Assembly (NCBI GenBank): GCA_947243845.1
Contig: CAMXIF010000012.1
Location: forward strand, 34,555-98,554
DNA from: an uncultured bacterium
GTDB lineage: Bacteria > Bacillota > Clostridia > Lachnospirales > Lachnospiraceae
Direction of reading: 5' to 3'
Length of the DNA: 64,000 nucleotides
In this document: positions 57,436-64,000 of the stretch, in pieces
Layout: every line of letters begins with the position of its first letter
How positions within the stretch are numbered: position 1 is the stretch's first letter
Program-made: the position numbers and the translations under genes
Notes under the pieces: generated by a model
Seen by the model: the letters and a program-made list of their open reading frames with translations, nothing else
Told to the model about the DNA's origin: nothing
Database searches by the model: none

Positions 57436-59151
57436 GTGAAAAAGGCAGAAAAGAAGAGTTACAGGGCAGATGAAGGGAAAAAGAAGAGTGATGCACGACT
57501 TTATTCCATATGGGAGAATATGAAATCAAGGTGCTATAACAAAAACGTACCTAAATATGAGACTTATGGGAAAAAGGGTGTCAGGGTTTGTAAAGACTGG
57601 AAAGATAGCTATGATACTTTTCACGATTGGGCTATATCTCACGGATACAAGGATTCTTTATCGCTTGATCGTATTGATCCAGATGGTAATTATGAGCCAT
57701 CTAATTGCCGATGGGCTAACAATACAGAACAGGCCAATAATAAGAGGAGTTCCCATAAGGATGGTGTCAAGCAGGAGAGTGCTCACCGTTTGGATAGCCT
57801 TAAGATGGATCAGACCTATTATACGGATGAGGGATACCTCGTAGACCATCCGGTTGTGACCAGGTGTGGTATCTTTGAGTATTCCGATCCGGACAGTGAA
57901 GATGGTATCCGGCGGGAATTACGTCTTCCGGAGGAAGTGTTTTCAGAGGAGAGCCTTGCGAGTTATGAGGGCAAACCGATTATCATCACACATGATGCGG
58001 GCGAGATAGACAAAGATAACGTCCATGAAGAGCAGATAGGGACTATCCTCAGTAAAGGCTATCGGGATGGAAATAGAGTCCGCTGTAAGATTGTGATACA
58101 CAATACGGATGCACTCAAGCAGTGTGGCCTGCGGGAACTATCACTGGGGTATAGCCTCAACCTGGATAAGACATCAGGCGTATATCATGGTCAGGAGTAT
58201 GACTCGATACAGCGTGATATCGAAGTAAACCATCTTGCCCTGGTCGGTGAGGCTAGAGCGGGAGACCGCGCCCGGTTGAACATCGACCATAAAGATACAA
58301 CGACAAAAAAATATTTAAAAGGAGGGCCAATGATGTTAGGCACAAGGAAAGGAACAAAGAAAGTACAGAGTAAGAAGAGGTATGACGGTGATCTTTCCCC
58401 AGAGGAACTGGAACAGGCGATAGCACTGTTCAAAGCGCAGAGAGATACTCCTTCTGCCGTGGATGAGGAAGAAGAGGTCAAGATGGATGCAGGGGACATC
58501 GTCAGCGGAGTCCGTGAGAGGAAAGACCGCAGGGATTCTGATGAGGAGCAGATGGATGCAGAAGAGATCATTTCTGAACAGGAGGGGGATATTGAAGCGC
58601 TTCTGGAAGTCATTGATGAACTTCAGGCGGCTGCTGACATGACGGCAGCAGACGAGGATGATCCTGCGGTGAACGATGATGAAAGCGATGACCCGAATGA
58701 GAACAACGATGAGGATGATTCTGACAGCAATACGGAGGATGATGACATCAACGAAGATGAAGAAGATGCAGATAGGCCTATGAACAAAGATTCTGTCGAT
58801 CGCCTTGTCGGAAAGAAACTCCGTGACTATCTGGATGTCTGCCGGGTGGCCGACAGGCTGAACCTGGACGGCGTGGAGAATCTGAGCCTGATTAATGCCA
58901 GGAAGAAGGTCATAAATGCTGTGAATCCGAAACTGCGACTGGACGGAAAGTCAGATGCCTATATCAGTGCAGCATATGATATTGCGAAGCAGAGCGTGGC
59001 AGAACGAAAGAAAGTAGATGACCAGCGGCGCCGGATCATGTCTAAGAATAATCTTGACAGCATGGATTCCGGGGCAAAGAGTTCCGCGGCAGCAGCGCGT
59101 GAGAAGATGATAGCAAAGAGAGAAAAATGTAAGAATGGAGGAGAAGACTGA
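57436..59151 (+). CDS. DUF2213 prohead protease/scaffold with N-terminal HNH-like module
   Basis: 571 residues. Residues about 18-105 (SDARLYSIWENMKSRCYNKNVPKYETYGKKGVRVCKDWKDSYDTFHDWA, then SLDRIDPDGNYEPSNCRWAN) match a module usually found as a free-standing phage HNH-like or homing-type nuclease ORF. Residues about 117-290 are DUF2213 (TDEGYLVDHPVVTRCGIFEYSDPD, then NHLALVGEARAG), a capsid-maturation protease. The rest is an acidic scaffold region and a C-terminal helical part. GTG start follows AGGAGGTGTGAAAGA. An internal start at 58333 probably yields the scaffold alone. Confidence 0.78.
   Translation: MKKAEKKSYRADEGKKKSDARLYSIWENMKSRCYNKNVPKYETYGKKGVRVCKDWKDSYDTFHDWAISHGYKDSLSLDRIDPDGNYEPSNCRWANNTEQANNKRSSHKDGVKQESAHRLDSLKMDQTYYTDEGYLVDHPVVTRCGIFEYSDPDSEDGIRRELRLPEEVFSEESLASYEGKPIIITHDAGEIDKDNVHEEQIGTILSKGYRDGNRVRCKIVIHNTDALKQCGLRELSLGYSLNLDKTSGVYHGQEYDSIQRDIEVNHLALVGEARAGDRARLNIDHKDTTTKKYLKGGPMMLGTRKGTKKVQSKKRYDGDLSPEELEQAIALFKAQRDTPSAVDEEEEVKMDAGDIVSGVRERKDRRDSDEEQMDAEEIISEQEGDIEALLEVIDELQAAADMTAADEDDPAVNDDESDDPNENNDEDDSDSNTEDDDINEDEEDADRPMNKDSVDRLVGKKLRDYLDVCRVADRLNLDGVENLSLINARKKVINAVNPKLRLDGKSDAYISAAYDIAKQSVAERKKVDDQRRRIMSKNNLDSMDSGAKSSAAAAREKMIAKREKCKNGGED
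58333..59151 (+). CDS. Internal in-frame scaffold product
   Basis: Inside the DUF2213 gene, AAAAGGAGGG (58317-58326) lies six bases before an in-frame ATG at 58333 (another at 58330), at the end of the protease domain. Translation from here gives about 272 residues, MLGTRKGTKKVQSKKRYDGDLSPEELEQAI and onward through the Asp/Glu-rich region to the helical C-terminus. This repeats the C/Nu3 arrangement of phage lambda, in which the scaffold is made from a nested start. Confidence 0.6.
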   Translation: MLGTRKGTKKVQSKKRYDGDLSPEELEQAIALFKAQRDTPSAVDEEEEVKMDAGDIVSGVRERKDRRDSDEEQMDAEEIISEQEGDIEALLEVIDELQAAADMTAADEDDPAVNDDESDDPNENNDEDDSDSNTEDDDINEDEEDADRPMNKDSVDRLVGKKLRDYLDVCRVADRLNLDGVENLSLINARKKVINAVNPKLRLDGKSDAYISAAYDIAKQSVAERKKVDDQRRRIMSKNNLDSMDSGAKSSAAAAREKMIAKREKCKNGGED

Positions 59152-59657
59152 TGGGAGTACAGACAAGTTATAATTATGGGACTTCAAAAGGTATCGCGGG
59201 CGGCCTGTATGATATTACAAGCTATGAAAACAATACGTTCATCACCCCTGGCGGTATCCCTTTTGGATCAGGTGTCGTGAAGGGGGCAGCCCCTGGAAGC
59301 GATGTGAAGTTGCCTGATGCAGACAGCACAGCAGAAGATTTTGAAGGTGTTGTGCAGAATGGTTTTACGACCATGCAGGATATGAAGGGTAATGCGGTGC
59401 CTGAGAGCGGACAGAGCATCGGTGTATTAAAGCAGGGTAAGATCTGGGGCATTGTCGGAAAGGCAGCAGTCCCGGCATACGATAAACCTGTCTACCTGAT
59501 CACGAGTGGAGACGAGGCAGGACGTTTCACAACGAAAGAGGATACATCCACAAAGATTGCCTTGCCGGCAAGGTTCATCAGTGGAGCGGATAACGGTATC
59601 GCGCCGATCCGCGTACAGGCAATCTGTGTGGCTGAGAAGGAGGAGAGTAAATCATGA
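59151..59657 (+). CDS. Capsid cement/decoration-type structural protein
   Basis: 168 residues. MGVQTSYNYGTSKGIAGGLYDITSYENNTFITPGGIPFGSGVV and GVVQNGFTTMQDMKGNAVPESGQSIGVLKQGKIWGIVGKAAV match the structural cement (gp24-like) proteins encoded between the protease and the major capsid genes. It is beta-rich and probably stabilises the expanded head. It overlaps the capsid gene by ATGA. Confidence 0.75.
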   Translation: MGVQTSYNYGTSKGIAGGLYDITSYENNTFITPGGIPFGSGVVKGAAPGSDVKLPDADSTAEDFEGVVQNGFTTMQDMKGNAVPESGQSIGVLKQGKIWGIVGKAAVPAYDKPVYLITSGDEAGRFTTKEDTSTKIALPARFISGADNGIAPIRVQAICVAEKEESKS

Positions 59658-60682
59658 AAAAAAGAAAAAAGCATTTAAATTATGATGGAGCAGATGCCAG
59701 GGCACTCAAGAATGGAAATGTTTGCCAGGCCTTGACAGGAGGAGATACAAGGTTTGATAGTGTGGAGCAGGCCAGTGTGTTCTTCGCAAGAGAACTCGAT
59801 CATGTAAAGACAGAGACTTACGATGTGGAGTATCCGGAGATGACGGCACTCGCAATCTTCCCTGTGACGAGTGAGATACCCGAAGGCGCTGAGACATTTA
59901 CGTATTACAGTTATGACAAGACTGGAATGGCAAAGATTATCAACAATTATGCCACTGATCTGCCCAGGGCGGATGTCAAGGGTAAACCCGTTACGGGATA
60001 TGTGAAGTCAGTCGGCGACAGTTACGGTTATTCCGTACAGGAGATGCGGGCGTCCAGACTGGCTGGGAAGTCTCTGGATGTACGTAAGGGAGAAGCGGCC
60101 AGGTATGCGATGGATTATATCGTCAATAAGATCGCCTGGGCCGGGGACAAGGACAATGGACTGGTGGGTATCCTTTCTGAGGACAATGATATCCCTAAGT
60201 ACGTGCTGTCTACCGTTACAGTAGATGGAAAAGAACACACGGAGTTCCGTTATAAGAACGCGGACCAGATTTTGGATGACATCAATGGTATGCAGAAGTA
60301 TACTTCTCAGATTACAAAGAATGTGGAGAAACCGGATACTCTGGTACTTCCGTCTGATGTCTATATTGATCTGGCTACCCGCAGGATTCCTGATACGGAG
60401 ACAACGATTTTGAAATTCGTATTGGATCACGCTCCTTACCTGAAAGAGATCCGCGAGGCTAATGAACTGCAGGCAGAATCAACGGATATCAACCCTACAG
60501 GCAGTAACGTGATGTTCCTTTTCACGAATGATGAACGCAAGATGGCACTTGAGATCCCTATGCATTTCTACCAGTATCCTTTGCAGGAGAAAGGGTTGGA
60601 GATTGAGATCCCTTGTGAGCAGAGAGTTGCTGGCATGATCATCTATTACCCGCTTTCTGGATTGCTGGCAGAAGGCGTCTGA
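59654..60682 (+). CDS. Major capsid protein (DUF2184 type)
   Basis: 342 residues of the DUF2184 group of HK97-fold capsid proteins. FARELDHVKTETYDVEYPEMTALAIFPVTSEIPEGAETFTYYSYDKTGMAKII is the N-terminal arm and E-loop region, and the C-terminal part has TNDERKMALEIPMHFYQYPLQEKGLEIEIPCEQRVAGMIIYYPLS. Position after the protease, scaffold and cement genes supports this. A terminator-like hairpin follows. Confidence 0.87.
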   Translation: MKKRKKHLNYDGADARALKNGNVCQALTGGDTRFDSVEQASVFFARELDHVKTETYDVEYPEMTALAIFPVTSEIPEGAETFTYYSYDKTGMAKIINNYATDLPRADVKGKPVTGYVKSVGDSYGYSVQEMRASRLAGKSLDVRKGEAARYAMDYIVNKIAWAGDKDNGLVGILSEDNDIPKYVLSTVTVDGKEHTEFRYKNADQILDDINGMQKYTSQITKNVEKPDTLVLPSDVYIDLATRRIPDTETTILKFVLDHAPYLKEIREANELQAESTDINPTGSNVMFLFTNDERKMALEIPMHFYQYPLQEKGLEIEIPCEQRVAGMIIYYPLSGLLAEGV

Positions 60683-60701
60683 TAAAGATACAGCATTTGA
60701 T

Positions 60702-60740
60702 GATATCCCCCTTTGGCATTGGCTGGAGGGGATATTCTTT
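60702..60740 (+). terminator. Hairpin after the major capsid gene
   Basis: GATATCCCC (60702-60710) and GGGGATATT (60728-60736) form an 8-9-bp stem, then CTTTATAG. It may lower read-through so that capsid is made in excess over the connectors and tail. Confidence 0.6.
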
Positions 60741-60761
60741 ATAGTTAAAGGAGGAAAGACT

Positions 60762-61034
60762 ATGGTTTTAAAAAATAATTCTTCAAAAATCATTGGAATC
60801 GGCGGAATAAGTTTCTTACCTGGGGAGTCTACGGAGTGTCCTAAGGCATATGAAAAGAATCCTGTGGTACGGAAGTATATGAGCAATGGTATTTTTACAG
60901 AAATCAAACCTGAAAAGAAGGGGAGCAGTACGCAGAAAAGTGATCCTGTAAAGACTACTGATCCTGCAAAAACAGGAGATCCAGGATCAGCACCCGGATT
61001 GGATGACGCGGGTAAACAGGCAGATGCAAAATAA
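60762..61034 (+). CDS. Small structural-module protein
   Basis: 90 residues. The N-terminal half, VLKNNSSKIIGIGGISFLPGESTECPKAYEKNPVVRKYMSNGIFTEI, looks like a small beta domain found after the capsid gene in related phages. The C-terminus is a Lys/Pro/Thr/Gly tail with repeats (DPVKTTDPAKTGDPG). AAAGGAGGAAAGACT precedes the ATG. Probably a head-tail region protein. Confidence 0.55.
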   Translation: MVLKNNSSKIIGIGGISFLPGESTECPKAYEKNPVVRKYMSNGIFTEIKPEKKGSSTQKSDPVKTTDPAKTGDPGSAPGLDDAGKQADAK

Positions 61035-61055
61035 TAAAAGGGGGGATAAACCTAT

Positions 61056-61478
61056 ATGAAGATTGATAAAGCGAGAAAGGTCATATCAGTCATCAAGAAG
61101 GTGGCCCCAGAATTCGAGGATAAGACTGAGGATGAATTAAGGGACTGGATAGAGATTGCAGAACCCTATATTAGTGAGAAGCGTTTCGGAGGACTTTATA
61201 CACAGGCGGTGGCTTATCTGACGGCGCATAAGATGACGCTCAATGCTCCTGCACCAAAGAAAGAGGGGGAGATAAGCATCTCTCTGAAAGATTCCATGGG
61301 CATCGCATCTTTTTCCGAGGGCAGCACGAGTGTGTCATTTAATAATTCTGCTGCGGGCAGCAGTGGGGCGTCTGGTGCGGATGCGGAATATCTTCTGACG
61401 GCATATGGGTTACAGTTCCTAGCGATCAGAAAGCAGTGTATTGTGCCGATTACCATAGCGGGTATGAAGAGGCGGTGA
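61056..61478 (+). CDS. Head-tail connector (DUF4054-like)
   Basis: 140 residues. FEDKTEDELRDWIEIAEPYISEKRFGGLYTQAVAYLTAHKMTL is the helical DUF4054/adaptor pattern, and ISISLKDSMGIASFSEGSTSVSFNN and AYGLQFLAIRKQCIVPI are its second half. It probably forms the ring below the portal. Confidence 0.78.
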   Translation: MKIDKARKVISVIKKVAPEFEDKTEDELRDWIEIAEPYISEKRFGGLYTQAVAYLTAHKMTLNAPAPKKEGEISISLKDSMGIASFSEGSTSVSFNNSAAGSSGASGADAEYLLTAYGLQFLAIRKQCIVPITIAGMKRR

Positions 61479-61484
61479 TGAGAG

Positions 61485-61958
61485 GTGGGTAAGGTAACGG
61501 ACAGCTGGACACCAGAAGGGGAGCGGTTTATGAAGACACTGCAGGAACTTGCGGGGTTAGAGGTCAGGATAGGGTACCAGAGAGGAATTGTTATCTCCGA
61601 TGGCGGCAGTTCACGTGCAGATTTGGTGGATATTGCTCTGTGGAATGAACTAGGGACGGAGAACATTCCTTCGCGTCCTTTTATGCGTGACAGTGTAGAT
61701 AAACACAGGCAGGAGATTGGGAAAGCAATAGAGGCACAAAAGGCTGCACTGCTCAAAGGTGCTACCACAAAAAAGGTGTTGTCCGCACTGGGGCTTTTTC
61801 AGCTGGATCTCATACAGACCGAGATAGATCAGGGTAGTTTTGTGGCTAATGCCCCATCAACAATCAGGAAGAAAAAATCTGATAAGCCACTTATTAATAA
61901 CGGGCATTTGAAAAGTCTTGTACAATATCAGATTGTAAAGAAAGGGAGTATGGACTGA
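61485..61958 (+). CDS. HK97 gp10-like/virion morphogenesis neck protein
   Basis: 157 residues. LEVRIGYQRGIVISDGGSSRADLVDIALWNELGTENIPSRPFMRDSVDKHRQEIGKAIEAQ is the morphogenesis-family block (NELGTxxIPxRPFMR). It is a neck or tail completion protein. The start is GTG, and it shares a base with the next start (TGATG). Confidence 0.82.
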   Translation: MGKVTDSWTPEGERFMKTLQELAGLEVRIGYQRGIVISDGGSSRADLVDIALWNELGTENIPSRPFMRDSVDKHRQEIGKAIEAQKAALLKGATTKKVLSALGLFQLDLIQTEIDQGSFVANAPSTIRKKKSDKPLINNGHLKSLVQYQIVKKGSMD

Positions 61959-62383
61959 TGATCCTGGATATCTTTAAAAAGCCGTATACCCTACGGAGGT
62001 TTGAAAAGACGCAGATTATACGGGGGCGTTCCCGTGCGGCATATACGGACAGCACGGTCAGTCTTAATGTCCAACCCATGACATCGGATGATGTTATGAC
62101 GCTCCCGGAGGGGATGCGGAGAAAGAAGAATGTCAAGGCGATTGGCAGAGTAGCGATTCGGACAGCAGATGAAAAAGCAGGCATATTGGCAGACAGGATA
62201 TATTATCACGGTGAGTGGTATGAGTGTACCGGGGCAGATATCTGGGGGAATACACCAGTTGGGCAGACCGAAGCTGTCTTTGGACTGGTGCCACTGGAAG
62301 CGGGGGATATTCAGTCAGCACCCTTTGTGGCAGAGGATGGCGGAAAAGACAGCGAAAGCGCGGACGGAGGTGGGGAAATATGA
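61958..62383 (+). CDS. Head completion/stopper-type protein
   Basis: 141 residues. TLRRFEKTQIIRGRSRAAYTDSTVSLNVQPMTSDDVMTLPEGMRRKKNVKAIG and ADRIYYHGEWYECTGADIWGNTPVGQTEAVFGLVP have the beta-rich stopper look of head-closure proteins. Assigned by fold-like pattern and position. Confidence 0.62.
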   Translation: MILDIFKKPYTLRRFEKTQIIRGRSRAAYTDSTVSLNVQPMTSDDVMTLPEGMRRKKNVKAIGRVAIRTADEKAGILADRIYYHGEWYECTGADIWGNTPVGQTEAVFGLVPLEAGDIQSAPFVAEDGGKDSESADGGGEI

Positions 62384-62955
62384 CATTGTCTGGTCTTAAT
62401 GACTTTATATATGATCTGATAGCAGAGCGTTTCCCGAAGGACAGCGCGATATGGGCCGAGCAGTATACGCCGCAGCTCCCACTCCCGCAGATCACACTCA
62501 AAATGAAGGATGTATCGATACCGAAGCATCCGGTCAACACGGTAAAGGACGGTATAAATTGTTCTTTCTATGAGTGTACAAAGATACTGGAATTGAACAA
62601 GTATGCGGACAGTGTGTCCGGCAGCAGTGGAGAGATATATTCCATGGAAAACCCCGCAGTGGATGATCTGACGGGGTTCTTACTTTTCTTGCAGTCTGAT
62701 GTGGGGATAGAGCGGATGTATGCGGCGAACATATGCATAGAGGCTATGGGGCCGGTACGGGACTTATCAGAACTTGACAGGACGCATTACAGGTACCGAG
62801 CCATGCAGGAATATACAGTCCGGTTTGTCTTAGAGTATGAGGATAGAGGGGCAGCAGTACATAATCCCAATGAAAAAGAGGGATGGGAGGCCGTGACAAG
62901 TTCGGAGGATATTGGATATTTTGAGAGTGTAGAAATGGAGGAAAGATATGAGTGA
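62380..62955 (+). CDS. Tail terminator/neck protein
   Basis: 191 residues. DFIYDLIAERFPKDSAIWAEQYTPQLPLPQITLKMKDVS, then YRYRAMQEYTVRFVLEYEDRG, fits the neck-terminator (LIC12616-like) proteins that precede the sheath gene in contractile phages. ATG at 62380 overlaps the previous stop; the longer frame from 62224 lies inside that gene. It overlaps the sheath gene by 8 bases. Confidence 0.65.
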   Translation: MTLSGLNDFIYDLIAERFPKDSAIWAEQYTPQLPLPQITLKMKDVSIPKHPVNTVKDGINCSFYECTKILELNKYADSVSGSSGEIYSMENPAVDDLTGFLLFLQSDVGIERMYAANICIEAMGPVRDLSELDRTHYRYRAMQEYTVRFVLEYEDRGAAVHNPNEKEGWEAVTSSEDIGYFESVEMEERYE

Positions 62956-63952
62956 AGTATTGGACAATATCGTGAATTGTAATATTTCCATTGAGTCACC
63001 GGTCGAAGATTCGGCCAGTTTTGGAACGATCATGCTCATCGGGGACGGGCCGCTCAAGGGCGGAAAAGATCTGAAGGCAGTAGATAAGTATGCATCCCTG
63101 GCAGAAGTCACTGATGCAGGGTGGCAGGAGGATGAGGCAGTCTATAAAGCGGCGAGGATTGCTTTTATTCAGGAACACAAGCCGGATCTTATCTATATCG
63201 CAGTGAGGCAGGAAACTGCCGGAGCAGCGGTTGAGACTGATGATACAGAAGAAAGGCTGACAAATCTTGAGAAGTTTTCGGAGACGGTAAAACGTGTCAT
63301 TGGCGCAGCCGGGTGGTATGGCCTGGCACTGGTCGGGGAAGAGGATACAGATATCAATGAGGTGGCGGAACTGATCGAGAGTACAGAGAAGATATTTGCT
63401 TTTTCAACGCAGGAAGAGGAAAATCCTCTCACACGGAAAGACTACATGCGCACTTTTGGTATCTATTCGGAGTCAGCAGATGAATATATGCATATCGCAT
63501 GGTTGGCGGAAGGATTTTCTTACAATCCGGGCAGTGAGACGTGGGCTTATAAGATGCTGAAAGGAGTAACGGCATCTGAATTGACTACAAGAGCGATGCA
63601 CAGTCTTGAAGAAGAGAATCTGAACTATTATATCCCCTGTGCAGGTAAGAATATCACACGTGATGGCAAGGTAGTTGGTGGAGAGTGGATTGATGTGATA
63701 CGGTTCCGTGACTGGTTGAAGAATCAGATGCAGATCAGGATATTTGAATTGTTCATCAAGAATCCTAAGATACCGTATCTGGATACTGGTATCACCCTCG
63801 TGGAAAATCAGATGCGGGCGGCCTTACAGGCAGGCCAGAAGGCAGGAGGCATCGCAGAGACAGAGTTTGATGAGAATGATGAGCCTGTGGAAGGTTATAC
63901 CGTGACCGTGCCTCGCGCTGCATCTTTGAGCAGCGCACAGAGAGCCTGTTAG
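62948..63952 (+). pseudogene. Contractile tail sheath protein (DUF3383), C-terminus disrupted
   Basis: The frame reads 334 residues of the DUF3383 sheath family (IVNCNISIESPVEDSASFGTIMLIGDG, then DYMRTFGIYSE, MLKGVTASELTTRAMHSLEEENLNYYIPCAGKNIT and GYTVTVPRAASLSSAQRA). It then stops two codons later, at a point where relatives continue with the final strand domain that ends the sheath. The break coincides with a sequence resembling an insertion-sequence end at 63947. Without the C-terminus the sheath would not interlock, so the tail is probably not functional unless the element excises. Confidence 0.72.
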
Positions 63953-64000
63953 CGCCAATGATAAAATGTAAGAAAACGCCGAAGAAAAAATGTAGGTTTA
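63947..64000 (+). mobile_element. Left end of an insertion sequence, IS21-like
   Basis: TGTTAGCGCCAATGATAAAA follows the broken sheath frame. It begins with TGT and contains the direct repeats AAAATGTAAG (63963-63972) and AAAAATGTAGG (63986-63996) 24 bases apart, the multiple terminal repeats typical of IS21-family ends. The rest lies outside the window, so the family call rests on the end sequence alone; an assembly join is the alternative. Confidence 0.5.

Noticed and set aside
1..64000. tRNA or rRNA genes
   Set aside because: I saw no tRNA-like cloverleaf or rRNA segment on reading both strands, including at the prophage junction.

Overview
The window looks like a chromosome segment of a Gram-positive gut-type Clostridia, most likely Lachnospiraceae (Bacillota). 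The reasons are consistent GGAGG ribosome binding sites, moderate GC, and a set of families typical of that group: DUF1836, YerC/YecD TrpR-like, C_GCAxxG_C_C, a eukaryotic-type HisA and class 3 FBPase. Assignments rest on reading the translated sequence; no database search was run.

Region A (1 to about 8.1 kb) is an accessory array of small, functionally unrelated genes, all on the + strand: acetyltransferases, P-loop kinases, flavodoxin-like reductases, an HD hydrolase, DUF2007, TfoX_C and DUF3795 proteins, plus gene fragments. Nearly every junction carries a related motif, roughly AAATCGGRATTTGNGGAGG, placed at the stop codon of one gene and supplying the ribosome binding site of the next. 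This resembles a gene-cassette array.

Region B (8.2 to 29.7 kb) is ordinary chromosome: an XRE regulator, an AraC regulator divergent from a GH43 beta-xylosidase, a MATE exporter divergent from a Crp-like regulator, an ABC-2 transporter operon, typA, an SSB-like protein, a lysine-riboswitch-controlled dapA followed by dapB, fbp, a lipoprotein, hisA, a cold shock protein, a degenerate LytM protein, and DUF1836 and Hpt proteins. It ends in the C-terminal part of an NMT1-type substrate-binding protein gene that is cut by the prophage.

Region C (about 29.68 kb to the right edge) is a prophage with a contractile tail. Its order is: serine integrase; lysogeny module on the - strand (GNAT/small protein pair, ImmA-like protein, HicBA, CI-like repressor); a divergent Cro-type gene with TTGCA operators; small early genes; replication genes (DUF2800, DUF2815, family A polymerase, VirE-type primase-helicase, VRR-NUC, SNF2 helicase); YopX, methyltransferase, a sigma-like late regulator and HicAB; then terminase, portal, minor head protein, protease/scaffold, cement, capsid, connectors and tail sheath. 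The sheath gene is cut short near the right edge by sequence resembling an IS21-family end, so the prophage may be defective.

The most unusual items are: a portal protein fused to a complete Nudix domain and a C-terminal BECR-like ribonuclease toxin domain, followed by a small acidic ORF that could be its immunity partner; an HNH-like module fused to the DUF2213 protease, with an internal start for the scaffold; a peptide motif shared by the DUF2800 and DUF2815 proteins with diverged codons; palindromes embedded in coding sequence; and a duplicated promoter plus covarying leader hairpin.
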